From the NCBI GenBank assembly GCA_963830885.1, contig CAWHOA010000015.1, positions 150,679 through 214,678 on the forward strand: a stretch of 64,000 nucleotides of DNA, in the 5' to 3' direction. Position 1 is the stretch's first letter. Every line of letters starts with the position of its first letter. Shown piece after piece: positions 51,971-59,572 of the stretch. A program made the position numbers and the translations under genes. The stretch comes from JAIBJN01 sp963830885. GTDB taxonomy: Bacteria; Actinomycetota; Thermoleophilia; Gaiellales; Gaiellaceae. The notes under the pieces are model-generated. The model searched no databases. It was not told the DNA's origin and was given only the letters and a program-made list of their open reading frames with translations.

Positions 51971-52120
51971 ATTGGCCAGTCTTCTCGGAGCGATGTTGAA
52001 AGCCAGGCTTTCCCAGGTTGCGTTCTCGAATGGCTGGGTATCCAGGCGCGACAGTAGAAACTCGGCCGACCGCTGCGGCGTCCTAGACACCGCTGGGGGA
52101 GGCCATGTAGAGGAGGGGTC

Positions 52121-52486
52121 ATGGAGAGGACAACGCAGATCGACCTTTGGACGTATCCCGACGCGAGCACCCTTGGCCTCGACGTTGCCCGGGGGGTAGA
52201 CCTGACGGGGTTCAGCGTCGAGGCCACGGATGGCGGGATCGGAAAGGTCGACGAGGCGACGTACGACACCTCGCGGAGCTACGTCGTTGTCGATACGGGG
52301 CCGTGGATCTTTGGCAAGAAGGTGATGCTCCCGGCCGGCGTCATCAAGAGGGTCGACCTCGACACCGAGACTGTCTACGTCAACCGGTCGAAGGACGAGA
52401 TCAAGAACGCGCCCGAGTTTGACGAGCGCCGCTATCTCGACGATGCCTATAGGGCTGAGCTGGGCGGCTACTACGGAGGCGTCTGA
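52121..52486 (+). CDS. PRC-barrel domain protein
   Basis: A 121-residue protein. LTGFSVEATDGGIGKVDEATYDTSRSYVVVDTG and KKVMLPAGVIKRVDLDTETVYVNRSKDEIKNAPEF are typical PRC-barrel strands and the DEIKxxPxFD ending common in stress-associated actinobacterial proteins. Such proteins are often linked to acid, osmotic or desiccation stress. AGGAGGGG just upstream of ATG is an excellent ribosome-binding site. Function unknown. Confidence 0.88.
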   Translation: MERTTQIDLWTYPDASTLGLDVARGVDLTGFSVEATDGGIGKVDEATYDTSRSYVVVDTGPWIFGKKVMLPAGVIKRVDLDTETVYVNRSKDEIKNAPEFDERRYLDDAYRAELGGYYGGV

Positions 52487-52795
52487 CGGCCTCCTCCTCC
52501 CCGAGCCGGAGGCTGACCCTCCGGCGTAACCGCATCCGGGGCGGGCCGTCTTGCGGCCACGGCTCGCCCCGATGCTCCTGGCTTCCCGTCGCTGGTGAAC
52601 GTCGGTTCCAGGAAGCGGGGCGACGTTTCCCACGGCGATGAGGTGGAATAAGCTTGAGAAGGCGCAACAGAGGAACTGACTTTGGGGGTCACTATGCGGC
52701 GGTTGACGCTTCTGATGATTGTGGCGGGCCTCTGGGCTGTGGGCGCATCTCCCGCGGCCGCACAGCAGGCTCCTCCACCCGATACCCCCCCGGGT

Positions 52796-52840
52796 AAACC
52801 CGATAAGGATCCTAAACCCGATAAGGACCCTAAACCCGAT
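52796..52840. repeat. Tandem 18-bp repeats (KPDKDP units)
   Basis: AAACCCGATAAGGATCCT (52796-52813), AAACCCGATAAGGACCCT (52814-52831) and a partial third copy. They encode KPDKDP, and precede the shifted VPPVPE repeats. Confidence 0.75.
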
Positions 52841-52849
52841 GTCCCCGAG

Positions 52850-52902
52850 GTTCCTCCCGTTCCCGAGGTCCTCCCGTTCCCGAGGTTCCTCCCGTTCCCG
52901 AG
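52850..52902. repeat. Tandem 18-17-18 bp repeats (VPPVPE units) carrying a frameshift
   Basis: Units 52850-52867 and 52885-52902 are the same 18 bp (GTTCCTCCCGTTCCCGAG). The middle unit 52868-52884 lacks one T (GTCCTC...), which shifts the reading frame of the gene. Confidence 0.85.
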
Positions 52903-53409
52903 GTTCCGGACGAGGAGTCGCCCGAACCGCCCGGCGATGACGGAGGCGGCAGCAGTCCAGTGCCACCGGTCGAAACGCCGAGTGTTGGGAGCGATGGCAG
53001 CTCGGGCGGCGGCAGCTCCGGCGGTGGCGGCTCCGGGTCCAGCGAAGGGTCTGGATCGGACTCTTGTCCCCGCGCCGCAAGCGGGTACCCGGTCGCGGGG
53101 GACTACGACAACTGCCCCGTGGAGAACGGCGCCCTCGGTGCGGCAAGCCTTGATGCGGCCGGTCTCGCGGCATCGCGCTCTGACAGCTCGTCAGGCGGCG
53201 ACGCAAACGGCGCGGGCGGAGAAGTCCTGGGCGCGGGAGCCTACGGCGTGGACGCCTCCCAGCCACCGAGTGCCGACGATGGAGCTCCGCTCGGCGAGGG
53301 GGGCTCGGCGCACAGCCTGCTCGCCGGCGTCCTGTTCGCGCTCATAGGTCTGGGCCTGCTTGTGGGCATCGGCGGCGGTTTGAGGGCGTACCGACAAGGC
53401 TTCCCGTAA

Positions 53410-53993
53410 GGCTTGGGCTGGCAACCGACCGAAGGCTGCTTTCGCAGCCCTCGCTGAGCTCGTCCATGATCACGGCCTCGAGCGAGCAAGCGAGGTATTA
53501 GTTCGATGGGCGCGGTGAGTGCTTTTGGCGACGCCAATCCGGGCGCTCGTCTCGAAATGACTCGAAGCTTCACGAGCAGGCAAAGAGAGGCTTGTCGAAC
53601 TCGGCCTTGACGCCGGTCGGGCTCACGGTCAGGTGGGCGACCTGCCGAATGGTGACTGAGGGCCGCAATCCCGCACGGGCTCAGGGCTTGCGGTGAACTG
53701 GAGCGACGGACTCAAACCCGCGACCTCCGGCGTGACAGGCCGGTTCGAGGGTCACGACGATTGGCGACGATGGACGCGGAATCGCTCTATTCATGCGCCT
53801 TTCCGGGTTCTCGCCGAATCCTTTCCGCATTCCACTCGACCTCCGAGCCGCCGTGGGAGAAGACGACCTTGGGAAGTGCGTTGAGCGTCCGAGCCATCGA
53901 GCTGTCCGAGGTCGACCAGGCCGGCGCCATCTCCTCAAAGGCGCCGCGCCCGCCGACCGAGCGGAGAGCCCGGGCTTCCGCCTAGGCCGCACG
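53410..53993. other. Gene-poor interval with tRNA-Asp-like 3' fragment
   Basis: About 580 bp, no convincing gene. Minus strand 53743-53700 reads like the 3' half of a tRNA-Asp: anticodon arm with loop CTGTCAC (anticodon GTC at 53736-53734), a GGTC-type variable region and a T-arm with TTTGAGT that has lost one base. No D-arm or 5' acceptor strand follows. It looks like an att scar from an earlier element. Confidence 0.55.
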
Positions 53994-55319
53994 TCAGCTA
54001 CCCGCGACGGGGACATTCTCATGTGACGACGAGAGCGTCCTGCCGTCGATCGCGGTGGCCGCGGCACCGATTCCTTCTCGATCGTCGTGAAGCGCAAGCT
54101 CAACATCTCGCTCGTCGCTGAGCGACGCCTCCGTAGTCGTCGACAGCAGGTCGAGCTCGAGGTCGATGATCCCGACCCGCTCAGGAAGCGCGATCGACCT
54201 GAGATCCGTGAGAGCCGCCTTCAATCGACGTGCCACCTGCGGCGAACCTGCCCCCGCTAGGCGGATCTCGTCGAAGGCGAGATGGACGTATGCCTCCCAG
54301 CTCATGTGCCGCACGGTGAGTCTGACCCGTCCCGCCTCGTCGAGATGCCGACCGTCGGGAAACGGCCTGCGGGCGAGCTGCCTCAGGATGTCGTGCAGTC
54401 GGTCGATCGCTTGCACAGCGGTGGTTGGGTCTTGAAAGGGCGAGTCGGCGAGCGAGCGTTCCGCGATGTCGACGAGGAGTCGGACGCCGTAGGCGACGTC
54501 CTCATCGAGCGTCGGCTCCAGGCTGAGGATCAGAGCTCCGTGCAATCGATCCTCGTCCACAGCAGTGGACTCCCCGTGCACGCGGAAGAGGGGGCCGCCC
54601 GCGGGAACGAACTCGCCGAGGGCAGGGACAAGCTCCAGCAGGCAGTCCGCACGCCGCCCTTCCTCGACGAGCTGCTCGTAGCCGATCCCTGTGATCACGC
54701 CCGACTCCCTCGCTCTCACGACGGGAAGAGAGCCCTGCTGAGAGTCGATATCCGGCCCCTTGTCCGGATACCTCTTGTCGAGAAGCGTGCGCGTCTCGTC
54801 GCCGACGAGCTCGATGAGCGCCGAGACGCGCAGTGCCTGGCCGATGTGGTGCACATACACGACGAGAACTGCGATGCTCAGGAGGACGAGGACGAACGCC
54901 GTCACGACCGCGATGCCTGGCACGTTGCCCGTGCCGTCTCCGTTGATGGTCACCTCGCGGAGCGCGAGGATGGCGTGGACGAACGTCGCGACGAAAAGTC
55001 CGATCGCAAGCTGGCTCGGCTTATCCCGCAGGATGCGCTGCACGATGCGGGGAGAAAATTGACCCATCGCGAGCTGGACGACCACCATCGTGATCGTGAG
55101 CACCAGCGCAGTCAGGCTCACCATCGAGGCGGCGACGGTCGAGAGGATGTATGCCGCGGCATCCGGGCCGCCGACGAGGCGGCTCGGAAGCGCCTCGTAA
55201 TCGAAGAAGCGGTCGAGAGCGATCGTCCCGAACGAGAGTGCCGCCCCGGCCAGCACGCAAAGCACAGGCACGAACCACAGGCTCGACTTTAGGTGGATGA
55301 GAAGCTTCGTGCGCCGCAT
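53994..55319 (-). CDS. DUF2254 membrane protein
   Basis: A 441-residue protein. Four transmembrane helices occupy residues about 12-160 (SSLWFVPVLCVLAGAALSFG, YILSTVAASMVSLTALVLTITMVVVQLA, LAIGLFVATFVHAILAL, AVVTAFVLVLLSIAVLVVYVHHI). QFSPRIVQRILRDKP is the family signature between helices 2 and 3. A large soluble domain follows, with GVITGIGYEQLVEEGRRAD and DEDVAYGVRLLVDIAERSLADSPFQDPTTA. The family is uncharacterised. It is convergent to the preceding surface gene region and is part of the membrane-stress block. Confidence 0.88.
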   Translation of the reverse strand: MRRTKLLIHLKSSLWFVPVLCVLAGAALSFGTIALDRFFDYEALPSRLVGGPDAAAYILSTVAASMVSLTALVLTITMVVVQLAMGQFSPRIVQRILRDKPSQLAIGLFVATFVHAILALREVTINGDGTGNVPGIAVVTAFVLVLLSIAVLVVYVHHIGQALRVSALIELVGDETRTLLDKRYPDKGPDIDSQQGSLPVVRARESGVITGIGYEQLVEEGRRADCLLELVPALGEFVPAGGPLFRVHGESTAVDEDRLHGALILSLEPTLDEDVAYGVRLLVDIAERSLADSPFQDPTTAVQAIDRLHDILRQLARRPFPDGRHLDEAGRVRLTVRHMSWEAYVHLAFDEIRLAGAGSPQVARRLKAALTDLRSIALPERVGIIDLELDLLSTTTEASLSDERDVELALHDDREGIGAAATAIDGRTLSSSHENVPVAGS

Positions 55320-55340
55320 ACAGGGTCTTGTCGCTCGTCC

Positions 55341-55439
55341 CTAGAACAGGCGGATCAGCACGTTGATAAGGATCGTTAGAACCAACGAGACGAACAGAGA
55401 AAGACCGAGGCAGCCTGGTGAGCATCCGTAGATGCCCAC
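55341..55439 (-). CDS. Tiny single-helix membrane protein (32 aa)
   Basis: GTG 55439 to TAG 55341 encodes MGIYGCSPGCLGLSLFVSLV and LTILINVLIRLF. It is one hydrophobic helix with a CSPGC N-terminus. It resembles orphan small actinobacterial membrane proteins of about the same length. It lies 21 bp upstream of the DUF2254 gene on the same strand and could belong to the same transcript. Too short to be sure. Confidence 0.45.
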   Translation of the reverse strand: MGIYGCSPGCLGLSLFVSLVLTILINVLIRLF

Positions 55440-55486
55440 CCGACCGCGTTTAGAAGCTTGGTCTCCGCTCAGCATGCGACAGAGGT

Positions 55487-56074
55487 TCAGCTGCTTTCGA
55501 ACGGTCGGCGGAAAAGCTTGTAACCACTCACAAGGGCTCCCAACAGGAGCGCGGCGGGAACTGCAAGCAGCACCCAGATCCAGCCGGCATCGACGGCTGA
55601 GGCGAGCGAGACGATAGCCAAGAGTGCGAGCAGACCGAAGGCCGCTAGAGCAAAGGTCGCCGCATAGGGCAGAGTGCGATCCACCGGCCCGGATGTGTCA
55701 GGATCGAAGGGCCCTGGGCCTTCCTCCGGAGACTCGGCGAGGGTCGCATCCGCCGGCCCATCCTCCACCGCCTTGCCGGGGTCGAGCATCAGAGCCTGAT
55801 CGACGTCGACCGATGGTCGAAGGCGGATGGTCAGAGCAGCGTGATCAACCTCCGCAACGTCGCCCCACAGAATGGCTCGAAGATCGCGCTTAATTGGAGG
55901 GGTCCCAGTCTCGACGACAAGGTAGATGCTCTCTTCCTTCCTGAGCACCGTCATCACCTTCCCCGTGTATTCGCCTGAGCTCGTCTCGACCTGGTACTCC
56001 TCGAGCCCAGCCGAACCCGCCCCCGCCTTGGGCACCTCGTAGGTCCACTCGGCCTGCTGCTGCAGGGGCGTCAC
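55487..56074 (-). CDS. Membrane protein with N-terminal PRC-barrel-like domain
   Basis: A 195-residue protein. An N-terminal SH3/PRC-like region (EYQVETSSGEYTGKVMTVLRKEE, IYLVVETGTPPIKRDLRAILWGDVAEVDH) covers about 1-100. Two transmembrane helices follow (AATFALAAFGLLALLAIVSLA, WIWVLLAVPAALLLGALVSGYKL). GTG start overlaps the Mn-catalase stop by 4 bp (GTGA), so it is co-translated with it. It may anchor or report on membrane or redox state. Function unknown. Confidence 0.72.
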   Translation of the reverse strand: MTPLQQQAEWTYEVPKAGAGSAGLEEYQVETSSGEYTGKVMTVLRKEESIYLVVETGTPPIKRDLRAILWGDVAEVDHAALTIRLRPSVDVDQALMLDPGKAVEDGPADATLAESPEEGPGPFDPDTSGPVDRTLPYAATFALAAFGLLALLAIVSLASAVDAGWIWVLLAVPAALLLGALVSGYKLFRRPFESS

Positions 56075-57117
56075 TTACCCGCCCTTGCCTTGGGCTTGGT
56101 CGTTCCCTTCGTTTGCGACCTCGAGCTCGACGCCTTGGTGGTGCGCCTGCGGGACCCCGAGGTGGCGCGGCGCGTCTGGGCTTTGTCGTTCGCAACAGCG
56201 CCCGTCGGTTCCTTGGGCAGCCCCGCGGCTTCGCGCAGCTTCCTGGCGATCTCGGCGATCTCCTCGGGGGCGTAGTCGGGAGCAAAGACGGCCGGCTGGG
56301 AGGGCAGATCGTTCGGAAGGGCTCCCTCGGGAGCCTCGTCGACGACTGCCAGCTCCTCGCCAGTCTCGGGGTGCGGGCCGTTGAAAACGGCGGCGAGCTC
56401 CTTGTAGTCCTCAGGAGAGAACCGATAGAGGCGCAGGTGGTCCCCGCGCTTGATGTGCGGCTTACACTCGGGGATCTTGTCGGTCGGGATCCTCGGAGAC
56501 GGGAAGAGCTTCATCATGTCGGCGCCCGTGAGGTTCTCGAGCGCGCGCGCGTAGGCGACCTGATGGACGCCGCCGCGCACGAGCAGGTAGCCGGTCAGAG
56601 CACGGGCGGCCGGATGGTCGACCATCTCGTAGACCTTCAGCTTGTTGTTGCGCGCCCCGGTCTCGAGGAAGAAGTTGTGCGTCAGATCCTCGACGAGATC
56701 GCCCGAGGAGAAGACGTAGTCACCGTTCCAGGGACGTCCCTGCGAGTTCTGCGGAAGCGCACCCTGCCCGCCGGCGAGGAAATGGTGCGGGTTGCCGACA
56801 TCCTTCAACTTGGCAAGGGAATCGCTCGGGGCTTTGCCGTCGTTGGTGGGGGTCGCGCCCGTGAGCATCGTGTTGATCGTCGCGGCTACCAGCTCGATGT
56901 GGCCGAACTCCTCGCCAGCGATGTTGGCGATCAGGTCGTAGAACGGCCTCGCGCCTTGCCGGTTGCGGAAGTTGAAGGACTGGAAGGTGTAGTTCATGAA
57001 GGTAGACATCTCGCCGAAGCGCCCGCCCATGAGCTCCTGGACTGCGGCGGCGCCGGCGGGATCCGGATCGGAGGGCGGTGGCAGTTCGGTGGCGATACGG
57101 TCAAGACGCAGGATCAT
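56071..57117 (-). CDS. Manganese catalase
   Basis: A 348-residue non-heme catalase. Di-manganese ligand motifs are GRFGEMSTFMNYTF (Glu36), GEEFGHIELVAATI (Glu70, His73), NFFLETGARNNKLKVYEM and GGVHQVAYARALENLTG. The enzyme converts H2O2 to water and oxygen. A long Lys/Arg/Ser/Thr-rich tail (about 295-348) is additional and might bind DNA or acidic partners. It is followed by an overlapping membrane-protein gene. Its family is common in stress islands of soil actinobacteria. Confidence 0.95.
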   Translation of the reverse strand: MILRLDRIATELPPPSDPDPAGAAAVQELMGGRFGEMSTFMNYTFQSFNFRNRQGARPFYDLIANIAGEEFGHIELVAATINTMLTGATPTNDGKAPSDSLAKLKDVGNPHHFLAGGQGALPQNSQGRPWNGDYVFSSGDLVEDLTHNFFLETGARNNKLKVYEMVDHPAARALTGYLLVRGGVHQVAYARALENLTGADMMKLFPSPRIPTDKIPECKPHIKRGDHLRLYRFSPEDYKELAAVFNGPHPETGEELAVVDEAPEGALPNDLPSQPAVFAPDYAPEEIAEIARKLREAAGLPKEPTGAVANDKAQTRRATSGSRRRTTKASSSRSQTKGTTKPKARAGK

Positions 57118-57300
57118 CGGACCTCCAGTGCAGTGGATTGTCGTCGGTCGGTATCCCGCTCCAGGTCCGGAACAGAGCTTGGAACGGGGCGGTTTCGAAC
57201 AGGAACAGCCGGCGCGCGAACGCCGAGATCCAGTCCGAGAATGGTCGCTTCAGTCGTGAACAAGGTTGAAACGCTGCATGGGCTTCCGTGAGGAGTCGGA

Positions 57301-57335
57301 GCTGGAGGGACCGGGTAGACACCGGCCCCTCCAGC
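57301..57335 (-). terminator. Hairpin between DUF3618 and catalase genes (distal)
   Basis: GCTGGAGGG ... CCCTCCAGC with an inner CCGG/CCGG stem; one A-C mismatch. Back-to-back with the next hairpin. Confidence 0.55.
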
Positions 57336-57339
57336 ACTC

Positions 57340-57382
57340 CAGAGAGCGCGAGATCCTTTCGTGCGCGATCTCGCGCTCTCTG
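57340..57382 (-). terminator. Perfect 16-bp hairpin after DUF3618 gene
   Basis: CAGAGAGCGCGAGATC (57340-57355) and GATCTCGCGCTCTCTG (57367-57382) are perfect arms with an 11-nt loop, 5 bp past the stop at 57387. A strong terminator that separates the membrane-stress operon from the Mn-catalase operon. Confidence 0.7.
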
Positions 57383-57386
57383 TGGC

Positions 57387-57890
57387 TTACTGCTGCTGGA
57401 CGGTTTCGGCCTGAGTCTCCTGGACGCGCTCTTTCAGACCCTCGCCCAGCTTCTGCGCCTCCTGCTTGCCGGACTCCTCGGCGGCTCCTACCGCCTCCTG
57501 GGCGACCGACTTGCCGCGCTCCATCGCCTCCTGACCCGTCTCCTTGATCGTGTCGGTCACCTTGTCGGAAACGTCACCGATCTTCTCGTCCTCCATGCGC
57601 GTGGAGGGTGCAAGTAGACCGCCGAGGAAGCCGAGCGCGAGGCCACCGACGGCAAGTGCGAGCGGGTTCTCCTTTGCGATCCCAACTCCCTGCTTCGCCT
57701 TTTCCTTCACCTGACCTGGATCCGGGGTGTTGTCCGAAACGGTTCCCATCAGCTTGTCCTTCTGCGACGAGACAGCGTTCTTCATCCGGCTTTTGACGTC
57801 CGTCTTGTAACTGAGGGCGTCCACCGTCTCGCTCATGCGCTCGCGGGTGTCCTCTATCTCCTCCCGGATAGCGTCGGGTTCTTGAGCCAT
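57387..57890 (-). CDS. DUF3618-like stress protein
   Basis: A 167-residue protein. IREEIEDTRERMSETVDALSYKTDVKSRMKNAV is the DUF3618 N-terminal signature. One Gly/Ala/Leu-rich membrane segment (NPLALAVGGLALGFLGGLL, about 75-93) is followed by a long helical, charged LEA-like tail ending in Gln repeats. It overlaps the holin-like gene by 37 bp. A role in envelope stability under stress is inferred. Confidence 0.82.
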   Translation of the reverse strand: MAQEPDAIREEIEDTRERMSETVDALSYKTDVKSRMKNAVSSQKDKLMGTVSDNTPDPGQVKEKAKQGVGIAKENPLALAVGGLALGFLGGLLAPSTRMEDEKIGDVSDKVTDTIKETGQEAMERGKSVAQEAVGAAEESGKQEAQKLGEGLKERVQETQAETVQQQ

Positions 57891-58462
57891 TCCTTGTCCT
57901 CCTTCAGCGTTTCGATGGTCTGTTCTGGAACCGGTAGAGCCTCGACGACGCGTGCCTTGCGCCGTTCAGCCAGCTCTCCGTAGCTCGACTTGACGCGGTC
58001 GATCGTGCTCGGTGAGAGAAACGGCGTTGCCTTGCTCATCCGGCCCTTGCCCGACCGGTACAGGAGGTACGCGATCAGGAGATAGAGGGCTCCGACGAGC
58101 AGGGCCGCTGCCCAGTTCGGCATGACGCCGTCGAGTGCGAGGATCAACGCGCCCGTCAGGGCACCGAGGCCGAGCAATGCGATCGCACCACCCGCACCGT
58201 AGAGTCCTGCGGCGGCGCCCATGATCTTCGCCTTGGTGCTCGCCTCGCCCTTGACTGTATTGAGGTTCTCGGAGGTGACCGTCCGCCCCTCTTCGAGCGA
58301 CCAACGGATCTCCGCTTTCAGCTCATCGATCTTCTCGCTCATCTCGGACTTGGCCAGCTCGATTTCCTGGCGCACGAGCGTCGCCGAGTCGTCGGCGAGC
58401 TGCTTGACGAGCTCAGGCGTACTGTGATCCGCTGCCTGCGGTGGCTCGCTTCGGTTCTGCAT
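57854..58462 (-). CDS. Holin-X/phage_holin_3_6-like membrane protein
   Basis: A 202-residue protein. An amphipathic coiled-coil N-terminus (STPELVKQLADDSATLVRQEIELAKSEM) precedes two transmembrane helices (AAGLYGAGGAIALLGLGALTGALI, AALLVGALYLLIAYLLYRSGKGRM). This matches the phage_holin_3_6 family, which in soil actinobacteria is usually found in host stress operons beside DUF3618 rather than in phage lysis cassettes. There are no endolysin or phage structural genes nearby. Confidence 0.82.
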   Translation of the reverse strand: MQNRSEPPQAADHSTPELVKQLADDSATLVRQEIELAKSEMSEKIDELKAEIRWSLEEGRTVTSENLNTVKGEASTKAKIMGAAAGLYGAGGAIALLGLGALTGALILALDGVMPNWAAALLVGALYLLIAYLLYRSGKGRMSKATPFLSPSTIDRVKSSYGELAERRKARVVEALPVPEQTIETLKEDKEWLKNPTLSGRR

Positions 58463-58471
58463 GCCGCCGAC

Positions 58472-58990
58472 CTACCGTGCGCTCGGAACTGGCCCAGCGA
58501 TCGCGCTCGCTTCACCGGCGCGAGCGGTGGACTGAGAGGACGACGGAGGAGTGGAAGGCAGCTCGCGGCGCTGCTGTGAAGAGCCAAACGCCTGCTCGTA
58601 GCGAGTGCGGCCCGACGCCTTCAGGAAGCGGGAAAAAGCGAACCCCAGCACTGTCGCAGCCCCGGCCACCAGCCACGGCCGCCGCCGTGCGACGTTCTCC
58701 AGATCGGAGAGCATCGTGTCCGCGTTCGCGTTCGTGAGATAGGTGGAAAGCTGCTCGACCTTCTCGGCGACCGCGTCGTTCACTTTCGCAGGGGTTTCTC
58801 CCGCCTGCTCCCGAAGCTGATCGCTGGACTGGCGCATCGCCCCGGCAACCTTCTGCATCTGCTCCCCCGCCTGTGTGGAACGGGTGTCCATCTGCTCCTT
58901 GACAGTGCCCGACGCGCGGTCTTTGGCCTCCTCTTTGAGGCCTCTTGCCTGCTCGGCCACAGAGTTGCCGCCGTCTTCGAATCGATTCAT
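58472..58990 (-). CDS. DUF883/LEA-like membrane-associated protein
   Basis: A 172-residue protein from ATG 58990. A charged, heptad-like helical N-half (GNSVAEQARGLKEEAKDRASGTVKEQM ... DLENVARRRPW) leads to one transmembrane segment (LVAGAATVLGFAFSRFL, about 118-134) and a Ser/Ala-rich C-terminus. ElaB/DUF883-like proteins bind ribosomes or inner membrane in stationary phase. It lies 9 bp from the holin-like gene, in the same block. Confidence 0.72.
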   Translation of the reverse strand: MNRFEDGGNSVAEQARGLKEEAKDRASGTVKEQMDTRSTQAGEQMQKVAGAMRQSSDQLREQAGETPAKVNDAVAEKVEQLSTYLTNANADTMLSDLENVARRRPWLVAGAATVLGFAFSRFLKASGRTRYEQAFGSSQQRRELPSTPPSSSQSTARAGEASAIAGPVPSAR

Positions 58991-59022
58991 GGTGCTCCTC
59001 TCATCGGGTTGGAATCTGCCCT

Positions 59023-59056
59023 GCAGCCCCGGAGCCGCCAAGGCCTCCGGGGCTGC
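59023..59056 (-). terminator. Perfect 12-bp hairpin between small membrane-protein genes
   Basis: GCAGCCCCGGAG and CTCCGGGGCTGC are perfect arms with a 10-nt loop, 15 bp past the stop at 59072. It may terminate or attenuate the transcript before the DUF883-like gene. Confidence 0.55.
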
Positions 59057-59071
59057 ATTGCTTGAGACGCG

Positions 59072-59401
59072 TCAGTCGGAGTGGCGACTGACGTCCTGGT
59101 CGCGATGTGCGCTACCTGCCTTGGCGAGACCGCGGCTGATCATGTAGCCGACCGTCAGGATCGTCAGGTAGAGCCAAGCGCGGTTGGCGTCGAAGGCGTC
59201 GCCGCTCGCGCCCGTGCCGCTGTCGTCGCTGATGACCTGAGCTGCGATCAAGATCCCCGCGAAGGTGACCAGATAGGCGTAGAACTCCGTGCTCTTGATC
59301 GCCGCCTTGGTCTCGTTGTAGAAACGAGTGACCGTGCGCGGCGTCGGGGCGGTGTCGTGGCGCTCGCCGACCCCTCTGTTCGTTACATCCGTCGTTGCCA
59401 C
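59072..59401 (-). CDS. Small two-helix membrane protein
   Basis: A 109-residue protein. A basic region (NETKAAIKSTEF) is followed by one transmembrane helix (YAYLVTFAGILIAAQVI), a short Gly/Asp loop, a second helix (RAWLYLTILTVGYMISRGLA) and a short charged tail. Conserved-hypothetical type, often in the same operon as DUF883-like proteins. Its promoter region holds a sigma-B/sigma-F-like element (see 59458). Confidence 0.7.
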   Translation of the reverse strand: MATTDVTNRGVGERHDTAPTPRTVTRFYNETKAAIKSTEFYAYLVTFAGILIAAQVISDDSGTGASGDAFDANRAWLYLTILTVGYMISRGLAKAGSAHRDQDVSRHSD

Positions 59402-59426
59402 TTATGACCCCTTCTTGTCATTTGAC

Positions 59427-59456
59427 GTGTCCCGACAAACCGGACACATAGGACAC
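59427..59456. promoter_or_regulatory. GTGTCC/GGACAC operator repeats
   Basis: GTGTCC (59427-59432) and GGACAC (59442-59447) form an inverted repeat with 9-bp spacer; a third GGACAC follows (59451-59456). They lie in the 170-bp divergent region before the TetR-type fusion gene and may be its autoregulatory operator. A TTGACG (59422) could be a -35 for the plus strand. Confidence 0.45.
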
Positions 59457-59457
59457 T

Positions 59458-59483
59458 ATGCCCAAGCAAGAGGAACATAAACC
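59458..59483 (-). promoter_or_regulatory. Candidate sigma-B/sigma-F-type promoter
   Basis: On the minus strand GGTTT (59483-59479), 15-bp spacer and GGGCAT (59463-59458) match the GGTTT-N14-16-GGGTAT class of alternative-sigma promoters with one mismatch in the -10. It would drive the small membrane gene at 59072-59401 under general stress. Confidence 0.45.
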
Positions 59484-59572
59484 TCGTCCTCGAACCAATG
59501 TGGGACAATGAAGCCCAAAATGGGCAGCTCCCAGGGCAGACCCCGGTCTGGACCGGTACTTTGAGCCCTGCG

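Larger units (their letters stand above)
52694..53409 (+). pseudogene. Secreted/anchored repeat protein, frameshifted in an 18-bp tandem repeat
   Basis: From ATG 52694: signal peptide (MRRLTLLMIVAGLWAVGAS, cut after AAAQ), KPDKDP tandem repeats, then VPPVPE repeats. One repeat unit is 17 instead of 18 bp (52868-52884), which changes frame. In the other frame the protein continues PDEESPEPPGDDGGGSSPVPPVE, then Ser/Gly-rich stalk, a Cys pair and one C-terminal transmembrane helix (LLAGVLFALIGLGLLVGIGGG) to a stop at 53409. A cell-surface anchored protein is the natural intact product. Confidence 0.72.

Noticed and set aside
53690..53745. Complete tRNA-Asp gene
   Set aside because: No D-arm, no 5' acceptor strand and a T-stem with a missing base; only a 3' half remains.
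57854..58462. Prophage lysis cassette because of a holin-like protein
   Set aside because: No endolysin, capsid, tail or terminase gene is present; the protein family is common in host stress operons of soil actinobacteria.
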